Source: Candidatus Kapaibacterium sp. (GTDB lineage Bacteria > Bacteroidota > Ignavibacteria > Kapaibacteriales > JAEUSM01). From it: a stretch of DNA of 64,000 bases. The translations under genes were made by a program, and so were the position numbers. The stretch lies in the NCBI GenBank assembly GCA_016788785.1, contig JAEUSM010000006.1:310001-374000 (forward strand), in the 5' to 3' direction. The notes below the pieces were generated by a model. The model worked only from the letters and a program-made list of their open reading frames with translations. It did no database searches and was not told the DNA's origin. Each line of letters starts with the position of its first letter. The first letter of the stretch is position 1. Positions 1-8,793 of the stretch are shown here, piece after piece.

Positions 1-740
1 AAAACTAATCTGTCTGCATCAGGGTCAACAGCTATTCCAATTGAAGCATTTTCAGTTTTAGTACGAGTAGCAAGCTCAACAAGATTTTCAGAAATTGGCT
101 CAGGTGTATGGGGAAAAACTCCTGATTCATCGCAATAGAGTTTTACAACAGTACATCCCAAAGATTCTAAAAATGCAGGGATTCGAATAGAACCAGATGC
201 ATTCACCGCATCAACAACACAATGATATTTTTTTGCACGAATTTTTTCAACCAAATTCAACGATTGTACAAATGGTAAAGATAGCAACGATGAATTATCA
301 AAAAAGGGTTCAGTTATTGTAAAGTCTGTTAGTTTATCTGGATAGGAAACAATCGGTTCGTCAACTAATTTGAATAAATCAGTATTTTGTTCATGAGACA
401 AACAAATTCCATCGACGGTAAGAAATTTTAATCCGTTCCATTCTTGTGGATTGTGTGAAGCAGAAATAGAAATCCCACCTATTGCATGAAATTCTTTCAC
501 TGCCAGTTGAATAGTTGGAGTTGGGGCAACTCCTATGTTGATAACTGATATTCCTTTGGCTGCTAACGTTCCAATAACAATATGTTGTATCCATTGACCA
601 GTTGGTCTTCCGTCATTACCGATTACCACTGTTCCTTCTGAAATCCAAGTAGCAAATGCATCAATGTATTTTGAAATAATTTGAGGTGTGGTATCTCCTC
701 CAATTGTAAAACGTACACCAGAAACTGAACGTAAGAGCAT
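1..740 (-). CDS. Phosphoglucosamine/phosphomannomutase family protein (3' part cut off by window edge)
   Basis: Alpha-D-phosphohexomutase, which interconverts the 1- and 6-phosphates of hexoses or glucosamine for wall and polysaccharide precursors. I translated it by hand from the ATG whose complement is at 738-740. About 246 residues lie in the window and the frame stays open to base 1, so the C-terminal half is missing. Visible landmarks are an N-terminal SVSGVR...TIGG segment like Bacteroidota GlmM, the phosphoserine loop SASHNP near residues 93-98 (catalytic Ser about 95) and the metal-binding loop DPDAD near residues 239-243. GlmM is the best guess from the N-terminus, but a phosphomannomutase/phosphoglucomutase role cannot be excluded without the sugar-specificity loop. 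It is transcribed away from ybaB. Confidence 0.88.
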   Translation of the reverse strand, partial: MLLRSVSGVRFTIGGDTTPQIISKYIDAFATWISEGTVVIGNDGRPTGQWIQHIVIGTLAAKGISVINIGVAPTPTIQLAVKEFHAIGGISISASHNPQEWNGLKFLTVDGICLSHEQNTDLFKLVDEPIVSYPDKLTDFTITEPFFDNSSLLSLPFVQSLNLVEKIRAKKYHCVVDAVNASGSIRIPAFLESLGCTVVKLYCDESGVFPHTPEPISENLVELATRTKTENASIGIAVDPDADRLV

Positions 741-909
741 AGTATTGTTGGTTAATACTTAATGAATTTAAAAATCAAAAACGTAAACGATATTAGAGAA
801 AATAAGTTGCATCAATAATTAGAAAATCTCCCATTAATCCACGAATTATGGAAAAACAATAAAATCATTTGTTATTTGTCGTTTCAGAAAAACAATTTCG
901 TAGGTTTTA

Positions 910-1230
910 ATGTTCAATATTCCTGAGTTAATGGGTCAGTTTCAGAAAATGAAACAAGACCTTGAAAAAGCAAAAGAATCACTATCACACAAAACAACCA
1001 CAACAGAAGTTGGTGGAGGCATGGTAACAGTCGTTATGTCAGGGGATTTAAAAGTTCATTCTATCACCATAAGTGATGAACTAATAGGCATGAACGACAA
1101 AAAAATGATGGAAAATTTAGTTGCTACTTGTGTTTCAAAAGCCATTGAAACCACTCAAGAAATGATGCAATCAGAATTAGGTTCATTGACGAATGGTATG
1201 ATGCCATTTTTGCAAGGATTAAAATTTTAA
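910..1230 (+). CDS. ybaB: YbaB/EbfC family nucleoid-associated protein
   Basis: Small DNA-binding, nucleoid-associated protein of 106 aa, the usual family length. The N-terminus is a charged helix rich in K, Q and E (MGQFQKMKQDLEKAKESL). It is followed by the family core in which a small Gly-rich turn (VGGGMVTVVMSGDLKV) leads into beta strands, then a C-terminal helix with Met-rich ends. The gene abuts recR with no spacer (stop 1228-1230, next ATG 1231), the classic ybaB-recR pairing of bacteria, and this supports both calls. The family forms dimers that bind DNA with little sequence preference. Its exact role is not established in most species. Confidence 0.95.
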   Translation: MFNIPELMGQFQKMKQDLEKAKESLSHKTTTTEVGGGMVTVVMSGDLKVHSITISDELIGMNDKKMMENLVATCVSKAIETTQEMMQSELGSLTNGMMPFLQGLKF

Positions 1231-1827
1231 ATGTTCACATCAAAACCTATTGAAAAAATAGTTGAATTGTTTTCGACACTTCCATCTATTGGAAAAAAAA
1301 CAGCTCAGCGATTGGTGTTTTATATTTTGCGACAAGATAAAGATTTTGCACTTTCGTTAGCAAATGCTTTAATCGAACTTCATGAACATACTCTTTACTG
1401 CTCTACTTGTTTCAACTTTACTGACACAGATCCATGCATAGTTTGTTCTTCTCAAACGAGAAAGAGTAGGCTTATTTGTGTTGTTGAAGAACCGCAAGAT
1501 GTTACTGCTATAGAAAAAACGCGTGAATATAAAGGTATGTATCATGTACTTCATGGTACGTTGAATCCATTAGAAGGCATCGGTCCCAATGAAATCAAAG
1601 TTCGAGAGTTATTGCAACGCTGCACTACGGAGGTAGAGGAAGTTATTTTAGCATTAAACGCATCCGTTGAAGCCGAATTGACAATTCAATACATTGCAAA
1701 ATTACTAAAACCACTTTCAATAACCGTAACAAGGTTATCAAGAGGATTACCAGTTGGAACTGATTTGGAATATACCGATGAGGCTACATTGGCTCGTGCG
1801 TTAGAAGGAAGAGTGAATGTACAATAA
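1231..1827 (+). CDS. recR: Recombination mediator RecR
   Basis: RecR of the RecFOR pathway loads RecA at gaps in cytoplasmic DNA. It is 198 aa, a normal length. An N-terminal helix-hairpin-helix includes LPSIGKKTAQRL (residues about 17-28). A four-Cys zinc finger follows with C57, C60, C69 and C72, and a Toprim domain starts near residue 80 (ICVVEEPQD). The C-terminal segment RLSRGLPVGTDLEYTDEATL is the usual RecR signature before the Walker-B-like end. It starts directly after the ybaB stop. Its 3' end overlaps the next gene by 11 bases, so the three genes are probably translated from one message. Confidence 0.97.
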   Translation: MFTSKPIEKIVELFSTLPSIGKKTAQRLVFYILRQDKDFALSLANALIELHEHTLYCSTCFNFTDTDPCIVCSSQTRKSRLICVVEEPQDVTAIEKTREYKGMYHVLHGTLNPLEGIGPNEIKVRELLQRCTTEVEEVILALNASVEAELTIQYIAKLLKPLSITVTRLSRGLPVGTDLEYTDEATLARALEGRVNVQ

Positions 1828-2587
1828 GAGAAGACCATATCATCAAGAATGGTTTACAAAATGGTTTGAAAGTCCTTGGTATACGACACTCTATGCTCAC
1901 CGTCATACTGAAGAAGCGGCTTTAGCCATTGGTTTGATGCTTGATGCAACTCAATTAGAATTTGGTTCGAAAATATTAGATTTATGCTGTGGTAATGGAA
2001 GACATTCTCTTGCATTAGCAGAACGTGGATTTGAGGTTGTTGGTATTGATTATTCCAAAAACCTATTAGAAATTGCTCAAAAAAAATTGGAGCAAACTTC
2101 TGTGAAGTTGTTTAGACAAGATATGCGACACTCCTATCCGTCAGCTCCGTATGATTGTATCTGTAATATGTTTACGAGTTTTGGTTATTTTGATATAGAA
2201 AATGACAATAGAACTGTTCTCTATCGCATATCAGAAGCACTAAAAAAAGGTGGATATTTTTTCTTTGATTATCTCAATGCAGAATATGTCCGTTCTACTT
2301 TTACTCCATTTACGGAAACTGTACTTCCCAATGCAACAATCATACAAAAGCGAACTATAACTGATTTGCATGTATCAAAACGCATAGAAATATATACCGA
2401 ACATACTTCTAAACCAGAAATATTTGAAGAAAAAGTTCGATTGTATACTTCAAAACAACTTACAAGTATGATAGAATCATACTCAATGACTATTGTTCAA
2501 CAATTTGGCAATTACACTGGGGTTCCATATTTAGCAGATAGCTCTCCACGGTGTATCATTGTCGCACAAAAAACGACTATAGATTAA
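1817..2587 (+). CDS. Class I SAM-dependent methyltransferase
   Basis: Predicted cytoplasmic methyltransferase of 256 aa. The Rossmann-fold motif I, ILDLCCGNGRHSLAL, sits at about residues 53-67, the acidic ribose-binding residue is D78 in VVGIDYS, and a motif IV-like stretch CNMFTSFGYF follows near residue 115. The substrate cannot be read from sequence. The start overlaps recR by 11 bases, which implies translational coupling. The N-terminus (YHQEWFTKWFESPWY) resembles uncharacterised methyltransferases common in Bacteroidota and Ignavibacteria. No RNA- or protein-binding extra domain is visible. Confidence 0.88.
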   Translation: MYNKRRPYHQEWFTKWFESPWYTTLYAHRHTEEAALAIGLMLDATQLEFGSKILDLCCGNGRHSLALAERGFEVVGIDYSKNLLEIAQKKLEQTSVKLFRQDMRHSYPSAPYDCICNMFTSFGYFDIENDNRTVLYRISEALKKGGYFFFDYLNAEYVRSTFTPFTETVLPNATIIQKRTITDLHVSKRIEIYTEHTSKPEIFEEKVRLYTSKQLTSMIESYSMTIVQQFGNYTGVPYLADSSPRCIIVAQKTTID

Positions 2588-2620
2588 AACATTACAACCT
2601 AATTATAAACAAAATCTCCT

Positions 2621-4546
2621 ATGTCAACAAATTCCTTAGACGTTGTAAGGCATCAACTTAAAATCTTAAATCAAAAAACTAAATTTAAAGATCAATATTG
2701 TGTACCTGCACAATGGGTTGATTCGAGCCAACAAGGTAGTATCGAAGTCAATCCATATGCTTTTTTTCTTTCAAAAATCGAACAAATATTTCGATTAGCA
2801 AGAAAACCATTTCAGTTTATCAACAAAAAATGGGGATACGAAGCAAATATTTACTCTATGTTGGTACGTTATACAACAGCCTATGACCATGATAGGGATG
2901 GTTTGTTAAAAACGCCATTAGGTAAACATAAAATGCGGGAAACAGGTAGCTTTTTAAAAGCTATTGCCATGTTACCGTATTTATATGAAATGGGGATCAA
3001 TACAGTATATTTACTCCCAATTTTTTCACTTGGTGAAGATGAGAAAAAAGGTACGTTAGGGTCTCCTTACGCAGTCAAAAACCCAATGAAATTGGATGAG
3101 AATCTGGCTGAACCTGTTCTCAAATTGGATGTGAATACTGAATGTAAAGCATTTTTCGAAGCTGCCAAAATTTTGGGAATGAAAATTGTAATGGAATTCC
3201 CATTACGCACTGCCTCTATAGACTCAGATTTGGCGTTTGAACATCCAGATTGGTTTTATTGGATTGATTCAAAAACGGAGCTGAAAGAAAAACGTGAAGA
3301 CCCTGATACAATGTACGGTGTACCATACTTTGATGAACAAAAACTTCGCAGTATTAGAAAATTAGTTGACAAAAAACTCTTTGTGAATTTGCCAAAACCA
3401 TCAAAAGAATATTTGGCTCTGTTTACACCACCTCCAACAGAGGTGAAGCTATACAAAGACAAAATAAAGGGTATAATTTCCTCTACAAAATCAGCAAAAA
3501 TTCCTTCTGCATTTGCAGATTGGCCTCCTGATGACAATCAACCAGTTTGGTCTGATGTTACGTATTTAAAAATGTACACTCATCCTGAGTATAACTACAT
3601 TGCATATAATACTATTCGTATGTATGAGGATTTCCTTTTAGAAAGTGGTTCTGAAAACAAAGAACTTTGGGAGTATTTGACTAATATCATTCCGTATTTT
3701 ATTGATAGATTTGATATCGATGGTGCTATGTTGGACATGGGACATGCTCTACCACAAGCACTTATTGAACGAATTATCAAAAAAGCAAAAAAAGCTAAAC
3801 GGACATTTGTTTTCTGGGAAGAGAATTTTGTTATCTCGAAAAAATCTGCACAAACTGGCTTTAATGCGGCAGTAGGGTATATGTGGATAGATTCTTATAA
3901 ACCAGAAAAATTACGCGAATTTGTTGAAACCTTTACAAATAGACGCCCTTCATTGTGTTACTTTGCAAGTGCAGAAACACATAATTCTCCTCGTACAATT
4001 ACACGACATGGGGGAATTCATTTCTCTAGATTTATTGCTCGACTTTCAGGTTTGCTTCCAATGGGATTACCTTTGATTACAACTGGTAATGAATTAGGTG
4101 AAGATAAACCAATTAACACTGGATTAGATTTTACAACTGCTCAAATTCATGAACATTCTGTCAATACCTTACCTTTATTCTCAGAAGGAGTAATGTATTG
4201 GAAAAGTACAGAAACTGTTTACGAAGAGATAAAGAAATCGTTACAATTGCGTTGGGAGTTATTCAAAAACAATGCTTATGATGAAAAGTTTTCTTGTTCT
4301 AAATTAGAATCAACTGATCCATCAATTATAGCTATCTCACGTATTCAATTACATGTTCCATTTACTCCAAATGTTTATATTATTGGAAATCAATATGATC
4401 ATCAAAAGAATGTTACAGTTTTTATATCAGATCCAGTAGTTCATTTGACTGAAAAATTTACGAATGTTGACTATGAAGTAAAAGATGGAAAATTGGATTT
4501 AACCTTAGAACCATTTACAATGTTTTGTTTTGCAATCAAACGATAA
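2621..4546 (+). CDS. GH13-like (alpha-amylase fold) protein with atypical catalytic regions
   Basis: A 641-aa protein of the alpha-amylase (GH13) superfamily with no signal peptide, so probably cytoplasmic and acting on glucans or maltooligosaccharides. Recognisable parts are the barrel entry GINTVYLLPIF with a following loop GTLGSPYAV (about 125-150), a candidate nucleophile Asp in IDGAMLDMGHALP (about 364-376), a candidate acid/base Glu in FVFWEENF (about 397) and a fourth region AETHNSPR (about 449). The Arg normally two residues before the nucleophile is Met, and region I lacks the usual DxxxNH. The activity may therefore be specialised or changed. It is followed by the HAD gene with a one-base stop/start overlap. 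The C-terminal 90 residues look like the usual beta-sandwich domain. Confidence 0.8.
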   Translation: MSTNSLDVVRHQLKILNQKTKFKDQYCVPAQWVDSSQQGSIEVNPYAFFLSKIEQIFRLARKPFQFINKKWGYEANIYSMLVRYTTAYDHDRDGLLKTPLGKHKMRETGSFLKAIAMLPYLYEMGINTVYLLPIFSLGEDEKKGTLGSPYAVKNPMKLDENLAEPVLKLDVNTECKAFFEAAKILGMKIVMEFPLRTASIDSDLAFEHPDWFYWIDSKTELKEKREDPDTMYGVPYFDEQKLRSIRKLVDKKLFVNLPKPSKEYLALFTPPPTEVKLYKDKIKGIISSTKSAKIPSAFADWPPDDNQPVWSDVTYLKMYTHPEYNYIAYNTIRMYEDFLLESGSENKELWEYLTNIIPYFIDRFDIDGAMLDMGHALPQALIERIIKKAKKAKRTFVFWEENFVISKKSAQTGFNAAVGYMWIDSYKPEKLREFVETFTNRRPSLCYFASAETHNSPRTITRHGGIHFSRFIARLSGLLPMGLPLITTGNELGEDKPINTGLDFTTAQIHEHSVNTLPLFSEGVMYWKSTETVYEEIKKSLQLRWELFKNNAYDEKFSCSKLESTDPSIIAISRIQLHVPFTPNVYIIGNQYDHQKNVTVFISDPVVHLTEKFTNVDYEVKDGKLDLTLEPFTMFCFAIKR

Positions 4547-5298
4547 TGAAAAAATTATCTGTAATTACTATTGATTTTTGGAATACGTTATTATCGAATT
4601 TAGGTTCTGAACGACGTCAACAATTGCGTGAGTCGGCGTTGAAAGAGGTACTGTTACGTGAAAATGTTCCATTCGATGAAACGCATTTCGCTACTGCTTT
4701 TGACGCAGTTTTGGAGCAGTTTAAACATATATGGTTTACAGAACATAGAACATTGTTGACGAATGAAATAACCGCGTTGTTATTACAACAATTCAATTGT
4801 AAACCAACAAAAGAATCGTTGGACTATCTTACACATACTTTTTCTGTTGGTGTCGTTCAAGATCCCCCAGAGTTATTGCCTCAGGTTGAAAAATCTTTAG
4901 AAATTCTTTCTAAAGATTTTTCGTTAGGTGTCGTTTCTGACACTTATTATTCTCCAGGGAAACAATTGCGCAAAGTATTGAAGCATCATGATATTATTAA
5001 ATATTTTTCTAGTTTTAGTTTTAGTGACGAAACTGGTGTTTCAAAACCTCATCAAAAAGCCTTTACTGTTGTTTTGAATAATTTCAAAAGTAGTGTAAAA
5101 GAATCATTGCATATAGGTGACATCAGAAAAACCGACATATTGGGTGCTAACGTATTGAATATGGATTCAATACTATATACAGGAAATCCAACACCTTTTA
5201 CTACATCTTTAGACGACACATCAATTCTACCAACCTATGAATGTACCTCATGGGATGATATAGTTTCAACAATTTATCAACAGTATTCTCCAAAGTAA
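4546..5298 (+). CDS. HAD superfamily hydrolase
   Basis: Probable phosphatase of 250 aa. I place the start at the ATG at 4546, which shares one base with the upstream stop (TAATG). An in-frame upstream Met (4525) would only add seven residues inside the previous gene. HAD motif I is DFWNTL (nucleophile D10, with Trp in place of the usual second Asp), motif II is VVSDT in the middle, motif III is the Lys of SKPHQKAF, and motif IV is HIGDIRKTDILGA. A helical cap domain lies between motifs I and II. Family members act on small phosphorylated metabolites, and the specific substrate is unknown. It lies immediately upstream of ftsQ (3-base gap). Confidence 0.88.
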   Translation: MKKLSVITIDFWNTLLSNLGSERRQQLRESALKEVLLRENVPFDETHFATAFDAVLEQFKHIWFTEHRTLLTNEITALLLQQFNCKPTKESLDYLTHTFSVGVVQDPPELLPQVEKSLEILSKDFSLGVVSDTYYSPGKQLRKVLKHHDIIKYFSSFSFSDETGVSKPHQKAFTVVLNNFKSSVKESLHIGDIRKTDILGANVLNMDSILYTGNPTPFTTSLDDTSILPTYECTSWDDIVSTIYQQYSPK

Positions 5299-5301
5299 AC
5301 G

Positions 5302-6084
5302 ATGAGATTTCTCAGAATACTTCTTCGTGTATTGATTGTTGTGGTAGTATTATCAACCATTGTATATGGAATCTACTTTTACAATACAGAAATACATAAA
5401 CAAGAAGAGTTTCTTCAACGAACAATAATTCAAGGAAATACTTTACTAAGTACTGAAGAAATTTCAGAAATTGCATCCATTCCTCTTAAAGGTACTCCAA
5501 TGAGTAGTATTGATAAACGAGGAATCGAAAATAGAATAAAGACTTTAGATTATATAGATTCAGTATCAGTAGAAACAGACGAACAAATTTTACGAATCAT
5601 CGTGAAAGAAGAACAACCAATTTCCTACATCGTCACAAACGATGGTTCAATAAGTTATGTTAGTCTTAAATCAAAAATATTGCCATTACGACAGTTTTAT
5701 CCTTCGTTAGATTTACCCATTATTCAAGGTATAAAATCACCGTCTGATACTGTATCGTCTCCACTCTTAAAAGAGGCAATTTCTTTAGTGAATGGGATAA
5801 GAAATTATGGTGACAATTACATTTATACAATTACCTCAGAAATCGTTTTTAAACCCGAAATTAGGGCTTTTTTGATTGTAACTTCTGAAAAACAAGAGAT
5901 TTTAATTGGCAATAGCAATAATTTAGATAACAAATTACAAAAATTATTGTATTTTTGGAATGCAGACAAAATATCAACCGCTGCGACTCGTTCAAAAACT
6001 ATAGATTTACGATGGAATGGTCAAGTGATTTTGAAATCAAAAAAAGCCATTCAAGTTGATACAGAAACTCAAAAAACAGCTTAA
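5302..6084 (+). CDS. ftsQ: Cell division protein FtsQ
   Basis: Bitopic division protein of 260 aa. One N-terminal transmembrane helix lies at about residues 5-27 after a short Arg-containing cytoplasmic tail. A POTRA domain follows (about 40-110) with the typical phrase I-Q-G-N-T-L-L-S-T-E-E-I, then the beta domain. FtsQ bridges cytoplasmic FtsA/FtsZ to the periplasmic division machinery through FtsB/FtsL. Sequence similarity in this family is low, so the call leans on fold landmarks plus the position directly before ftsA and ftsZ. The start is 3 bases after the preceding stop. Confidence 0.92.
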   Translation: MRFLRILLRVLIVVVVLSTIVYGIYFYNTEIHKQEEFLQRTIIQGNTLLSTEEISEIASIPLKGTPMSSIDKRGIENRIKTLDYIDSVSVETDEQILRIIVKEEQPISYIVTNDGSISYVSLKSKILPLRQFYPSLDLPIIQGIKSPSDTVSSPLLKEAISLVNGIRNYGDNYIYTITSEIVFKPEIRAFLIVTSEKQEILIGNSNNLDNKLQKLLYFWNADKISTAATRSKTIDLRWNGQVILKSKKAIQVDTETQKTA

Positions 6085-6098
6085 ATACTTTCTATTAT

Positions 6099-7481
6099 AT
6101 GACACTTAGTCAGACCTCAAATTATACCGATACAACTACTGTTCCACAAGATTCAGCCATTTATGTCGGCATCGACATAGGCAGTACGAAAGTATGTGTC
6201 ATTATTGCCAGATCTGTACCGAATGTAGGTGTTAATATCATTGGACTCGGAACTGCTGACAGCAACAATGGTGTTTTACGTGGTGTCATTGTCAATATCG
6301 AAAATACTACTCGTGCTATTCAACAAGCAATAGAAAAAGCACAACAAATGTCCGGAGTACAAGTCAAAAGTGCTGTAGTAGGTATTTCTGGTGATCATAT
6401 TCAAGTTTTACATACAAAAGCAGTAATTACTACGAACAATCCGAATCGAGAAATTACGCGTGCAGATGTACAACGCTTGATGGATGATTCACAACAAATT
6501 TCATTAAGCTCCGACAGAAAAATTCTTCACACAATACCGCAAAGTTTTGTTGTGGATGGTCAAGATGGTATCAAAGATCCAGTTGGTATGAGTGGACTTC
6601 GTGTTGATGCTGATGTTCATTTGGTTACTGCTGCAGGAACAAATTTACAGAATATATATCGTTGTTGTGAACGTGCAGGTATTGAAGTATCTGGATTAGT
6701 ATTAGAACCTATTGCTTCGGCAGCAGCAGTGTTGGATGAAGAAGAAAAGGATGTTGGAGTAGCAATTATTGATATAGGCGGAGGAACAACAGATATAGCT
6801 ATTTATCATAATAACGTTATCAGACTTACATCTTCTTTTGGTATAGCGGGAAAACAAGTTACCGATGATATTCGTGCTTGGTTAGGGATTACCTATGCAC
6901 AAGCTGAAAAAATAAAAAGAGATTTTGGTCATTGTATTGAAGAATCTATAGTACGTGATGAGCATTTTCCCGTCATAAAAACTACCAGAACACCTGTAGA
7001 AATTTCTAAAAGTGAATTGTGCAGAATCATTCAACCAAGAATGGAAGAAATTTTCGAATTTGTTTGGGGAGAAATTTCTCGCTCGAATATGGCTCCAAAA
7101 TTATCCGGTGGAATTGTTATAACGGGTGGAACAGCAAATCTTCGCGGTGCTGATTTATTAGCTCAACATATTTTTGGAATTTCTGTCAAATTAGGTATTC
7201 CAAATGGCATTGCAGAAAGAGCCTTAGCACCAGAAGCAATGAACCCGATGTACGCAACTGCAGTTGGACTTATCCTCTATGCAATTGAGGAAGGAAAAAA
7301 GGCAGAATATCTTTTACAAGAATCTGTTAGAGAAGAAATTCCTATTCGAGAAACATCCAGTTATATTAATTCTCGCATTGTTCAACCAAAGGTTCAACAA
7401 CCTATAAAACAAACAAAACCTACTAATCAGAATAACGGTAATTTTATCAAAAAAGTTGTTGATTGGTTTACTAAACTATAA
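6099..7481 (+). CDS. ftsA: Cell division protein FtsA
   Basis: Actin-like ATPase of 460 aa that tethers FtsZ to the membrane. The phosphate-1 loop GIDIGSTKVCVIIA lies at about 24-37, and the SHS2/1C insert with VVGISGDHIQ at about 90-100. The phosphate-2 loop DIGGGTTDIAIY is at about 224-235, and the adenosine motif GIVITGGTANLRG near 340-352. The extreme C-terminus NFIKKVVDWFTKL is an amphipathic membrane-targeting helix, preceded by a Gln/Pro-rich linker of about 40 residues. It lies between ftsQ and ftsZ on the same strand. Confidence 0.97.
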   Translation: MTLSQTSNYTDTTTVPQDSAIYVGIDIGSTKVCVIIARSVPNVGVNIIGLGTADSNNGVLRGVIVNIENTTRAIQQAIEKAQQMSGVQVKSAVVGISGDHIQVLHTKAVITTNNPNREITRADVQRLMDDSQQISLSSDRKILHTIPQSFVVDGQDGIKDPVGMSGLRVDADVHLVTAAGTNLQNIYRCCERAGIEVSGLVLEPIASAAAVLDEEEKDVGVAIIDIGGGTTDIAIYHNNVIRLTSSFGIAGKQVTDDIRAWLGITYAQAEKIKRDFGHCIEESIVRDEHFPVIKTTRTPVEISKSELCRIIQPRMEEIFEFVWGEISRSNMAPKLSGGIVITGGTANLRGADLLAQHIFGISVKLGIPNGIAERALAPEAMNPMYATAVGLILYAIEEGKKAEYLLQESVREEIPIRETSSYINSRIVQPKVQQPIKQTKPTNQNNGNFIKKVVDWFTKL

Positions 7482-7495
7482 TACTTACGAACATA

Positions 7496-7503
7496 TACAT
7501 TTG
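7496..7503 (+). promoter_or_regulatory. Possible ftsZ promoter, -7 element only
   Basis: TACATTTG matches the Bacteroidota -7 consensus TAnnTTTG exactly, 17 bases before the ftsZ ATG. No good TTTG -33 box lies 19-21 bases upstream (the closest is TTTA, 25 bases away), so this may be a weak or chance match. A separate ftsZ promoter behind ftsA would be biologically ordinary. Confidence 0.3.
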
Positions 7504-7520
7504 CAACAAAAGGTACGAAT

Positions 7521-8771
7521 ATGATTTCAATGGACTCCGAATTAATAAACGGTGCAAAGATACGAGTAATTGGTGTCGGTGGAGGTGGAGGTAATGCAGT
7601 TAATTCTATGATTGAAAGAGGACTTTCACATGTAGAATTTATCGTTGCCAATACAGATGCACAAGCATTGACAAAAAATCAAGCCGCAGTGAAAATTCAT
7701 GTTGGTAGAGAGTCTACTCGTGGGTTAGGTGCTGGTGCAGACCCAAAAGTTGGGAAACTTGCTGTGGAAGAAAGTATCCAAGAAATCAAAGACGCTCTTA
7801 CCGGTTCTGATATGATTTTTGTAACCGCTGGTATGGGTGGTGGAACCGGAACTGGTGGAGCTCCAGTTGTTGCTGCAATTGGTCGTGAGCTTGGTGCCTT
7901 AGTTGTTGGAATCGTTACCAAACCATTCAAATGGGAAGCTGCAAGAAGAGCCGCAATTGCTGAAGAAGGTATCAAAGAACTACGCTCAAAAGTGGATGCA
8001 CTGATCGTAATTCCTAATCAAAAGATTATGGATATTATCGATAAACAAACTACCTTTAAAACTGCATTTAGCAAGGTTGACGACGTACTCTATAATGCAA
8101 CTCGTGGTATTTCTGATATTATTTCTGGTAGTGGTCTTATTAACGTCGATTTTGCAGATGTGAAAACGATTATGAAAGATATGGGCGATGCTTTGATGGG
8201 TATGGGTGTCGCACAAGGTGAAAAACGTGCTACTAAAGCTGCCGAACTAGCTTTAAAATCTCCACTATTAGAGGGTCTTTCTATCAAAGGTGCAAAAGGA
8301 CTATTAGTAAATGTTACTGGCGGTAATGATCTGAAAATGACCGAAATTCAAGAGGCAATGGATACGATTCTGGCTGAGTCAGGAAGTGATTCCAATGTTA
8401 TTCATGGATTGAATATTGATGAAGCATTGGATGACTCAATCATGATTACTATTCTCGCAACTGGTTTCAATTCAAGTTCATCCATGGCTATTTCTGAAAC
8501 CTCCAATGTTGACAAATATGGAGTTCGAAGAACTGAAGCTACTCAAAGTGATCAGGTTGAACACTCAGTACCTTATTCTGGAACGTACAAACCAAAAGAA
8601 CAACGAACTCCTTCTACGTTACCAACACCAAACGATTATTCAGAATTAGATACACCCGCTTGGCAACGTAGACAACAACAAGGAAGTGTCCCTGTTCCAC
8701 GTCCAGCAGGTTCTAATCCAAATGATCCAAATAAAAGTTCTCAAAATTTTCTTCGTAATATGATTGATTAA
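7521..8771 (+). CDS. ftsZ: Cell division GTPase FtsZ
   Basis: Tubulin-like GTPase of 416 aa that forms the Z-ring. The N-terminal nucleotide loop is GVGGGGGNAVNSM (about 18-30), the tubulin signature GMGGGTGTGGAP starts near residue 104, and the T7 synergy loop NVDFADVKTIM is near 208. The conserved C-terminal peptide seems to be ELDTPAWQRR (about 375-384). It is followed by an unusual 32-residue Pro/Asn-rich tail that ends in NFLRNMID. The start is the ATG at 7521, 7 bases after AAAAGG; Met4 is an alternative. A possible own promoter lies just upstream, and an intrinsic terminator lies downstream inside the convergent gene. Confidence 0.98.
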   Translation: MISMDSELINGAKIRVIGVGGGGGNAVNSMIERGLSHVEFIVANTDAQALTKNQAAVKIHVGRESTRGLGAGADPKVGKLAVEESIQEIKDALTGSDMIFVTAGMGGGTGTGGAPVVAAIGRELGALVVGIVTKPFKWEAARRAAIAEEGIKELRSKVDALIVIPNQKIMDIIDKQTTFKTAFSKVDDVLYNATRGISDIISGSGLINVDFADVKTIMKDMGDALMGMGVAQGEKRATKAAELALKSPLLEGLSIKGAKGLLVNVTGGNDLKMTEIQEAMDTILAESGSDSNVIHGLNIDEALDDSIMITILATGFNSSSSMAISETSNVDKYGVRRTEATQSDQVEHSVPYSGTYKPKEQRTPSTLPTPNDYSELDTPAWQRRQQQGSVPVPRPAGSNPNDPNKSSQNFLRNMID

Positions 8772-8793
8772 AACCTAATCACAAATTAGAACA

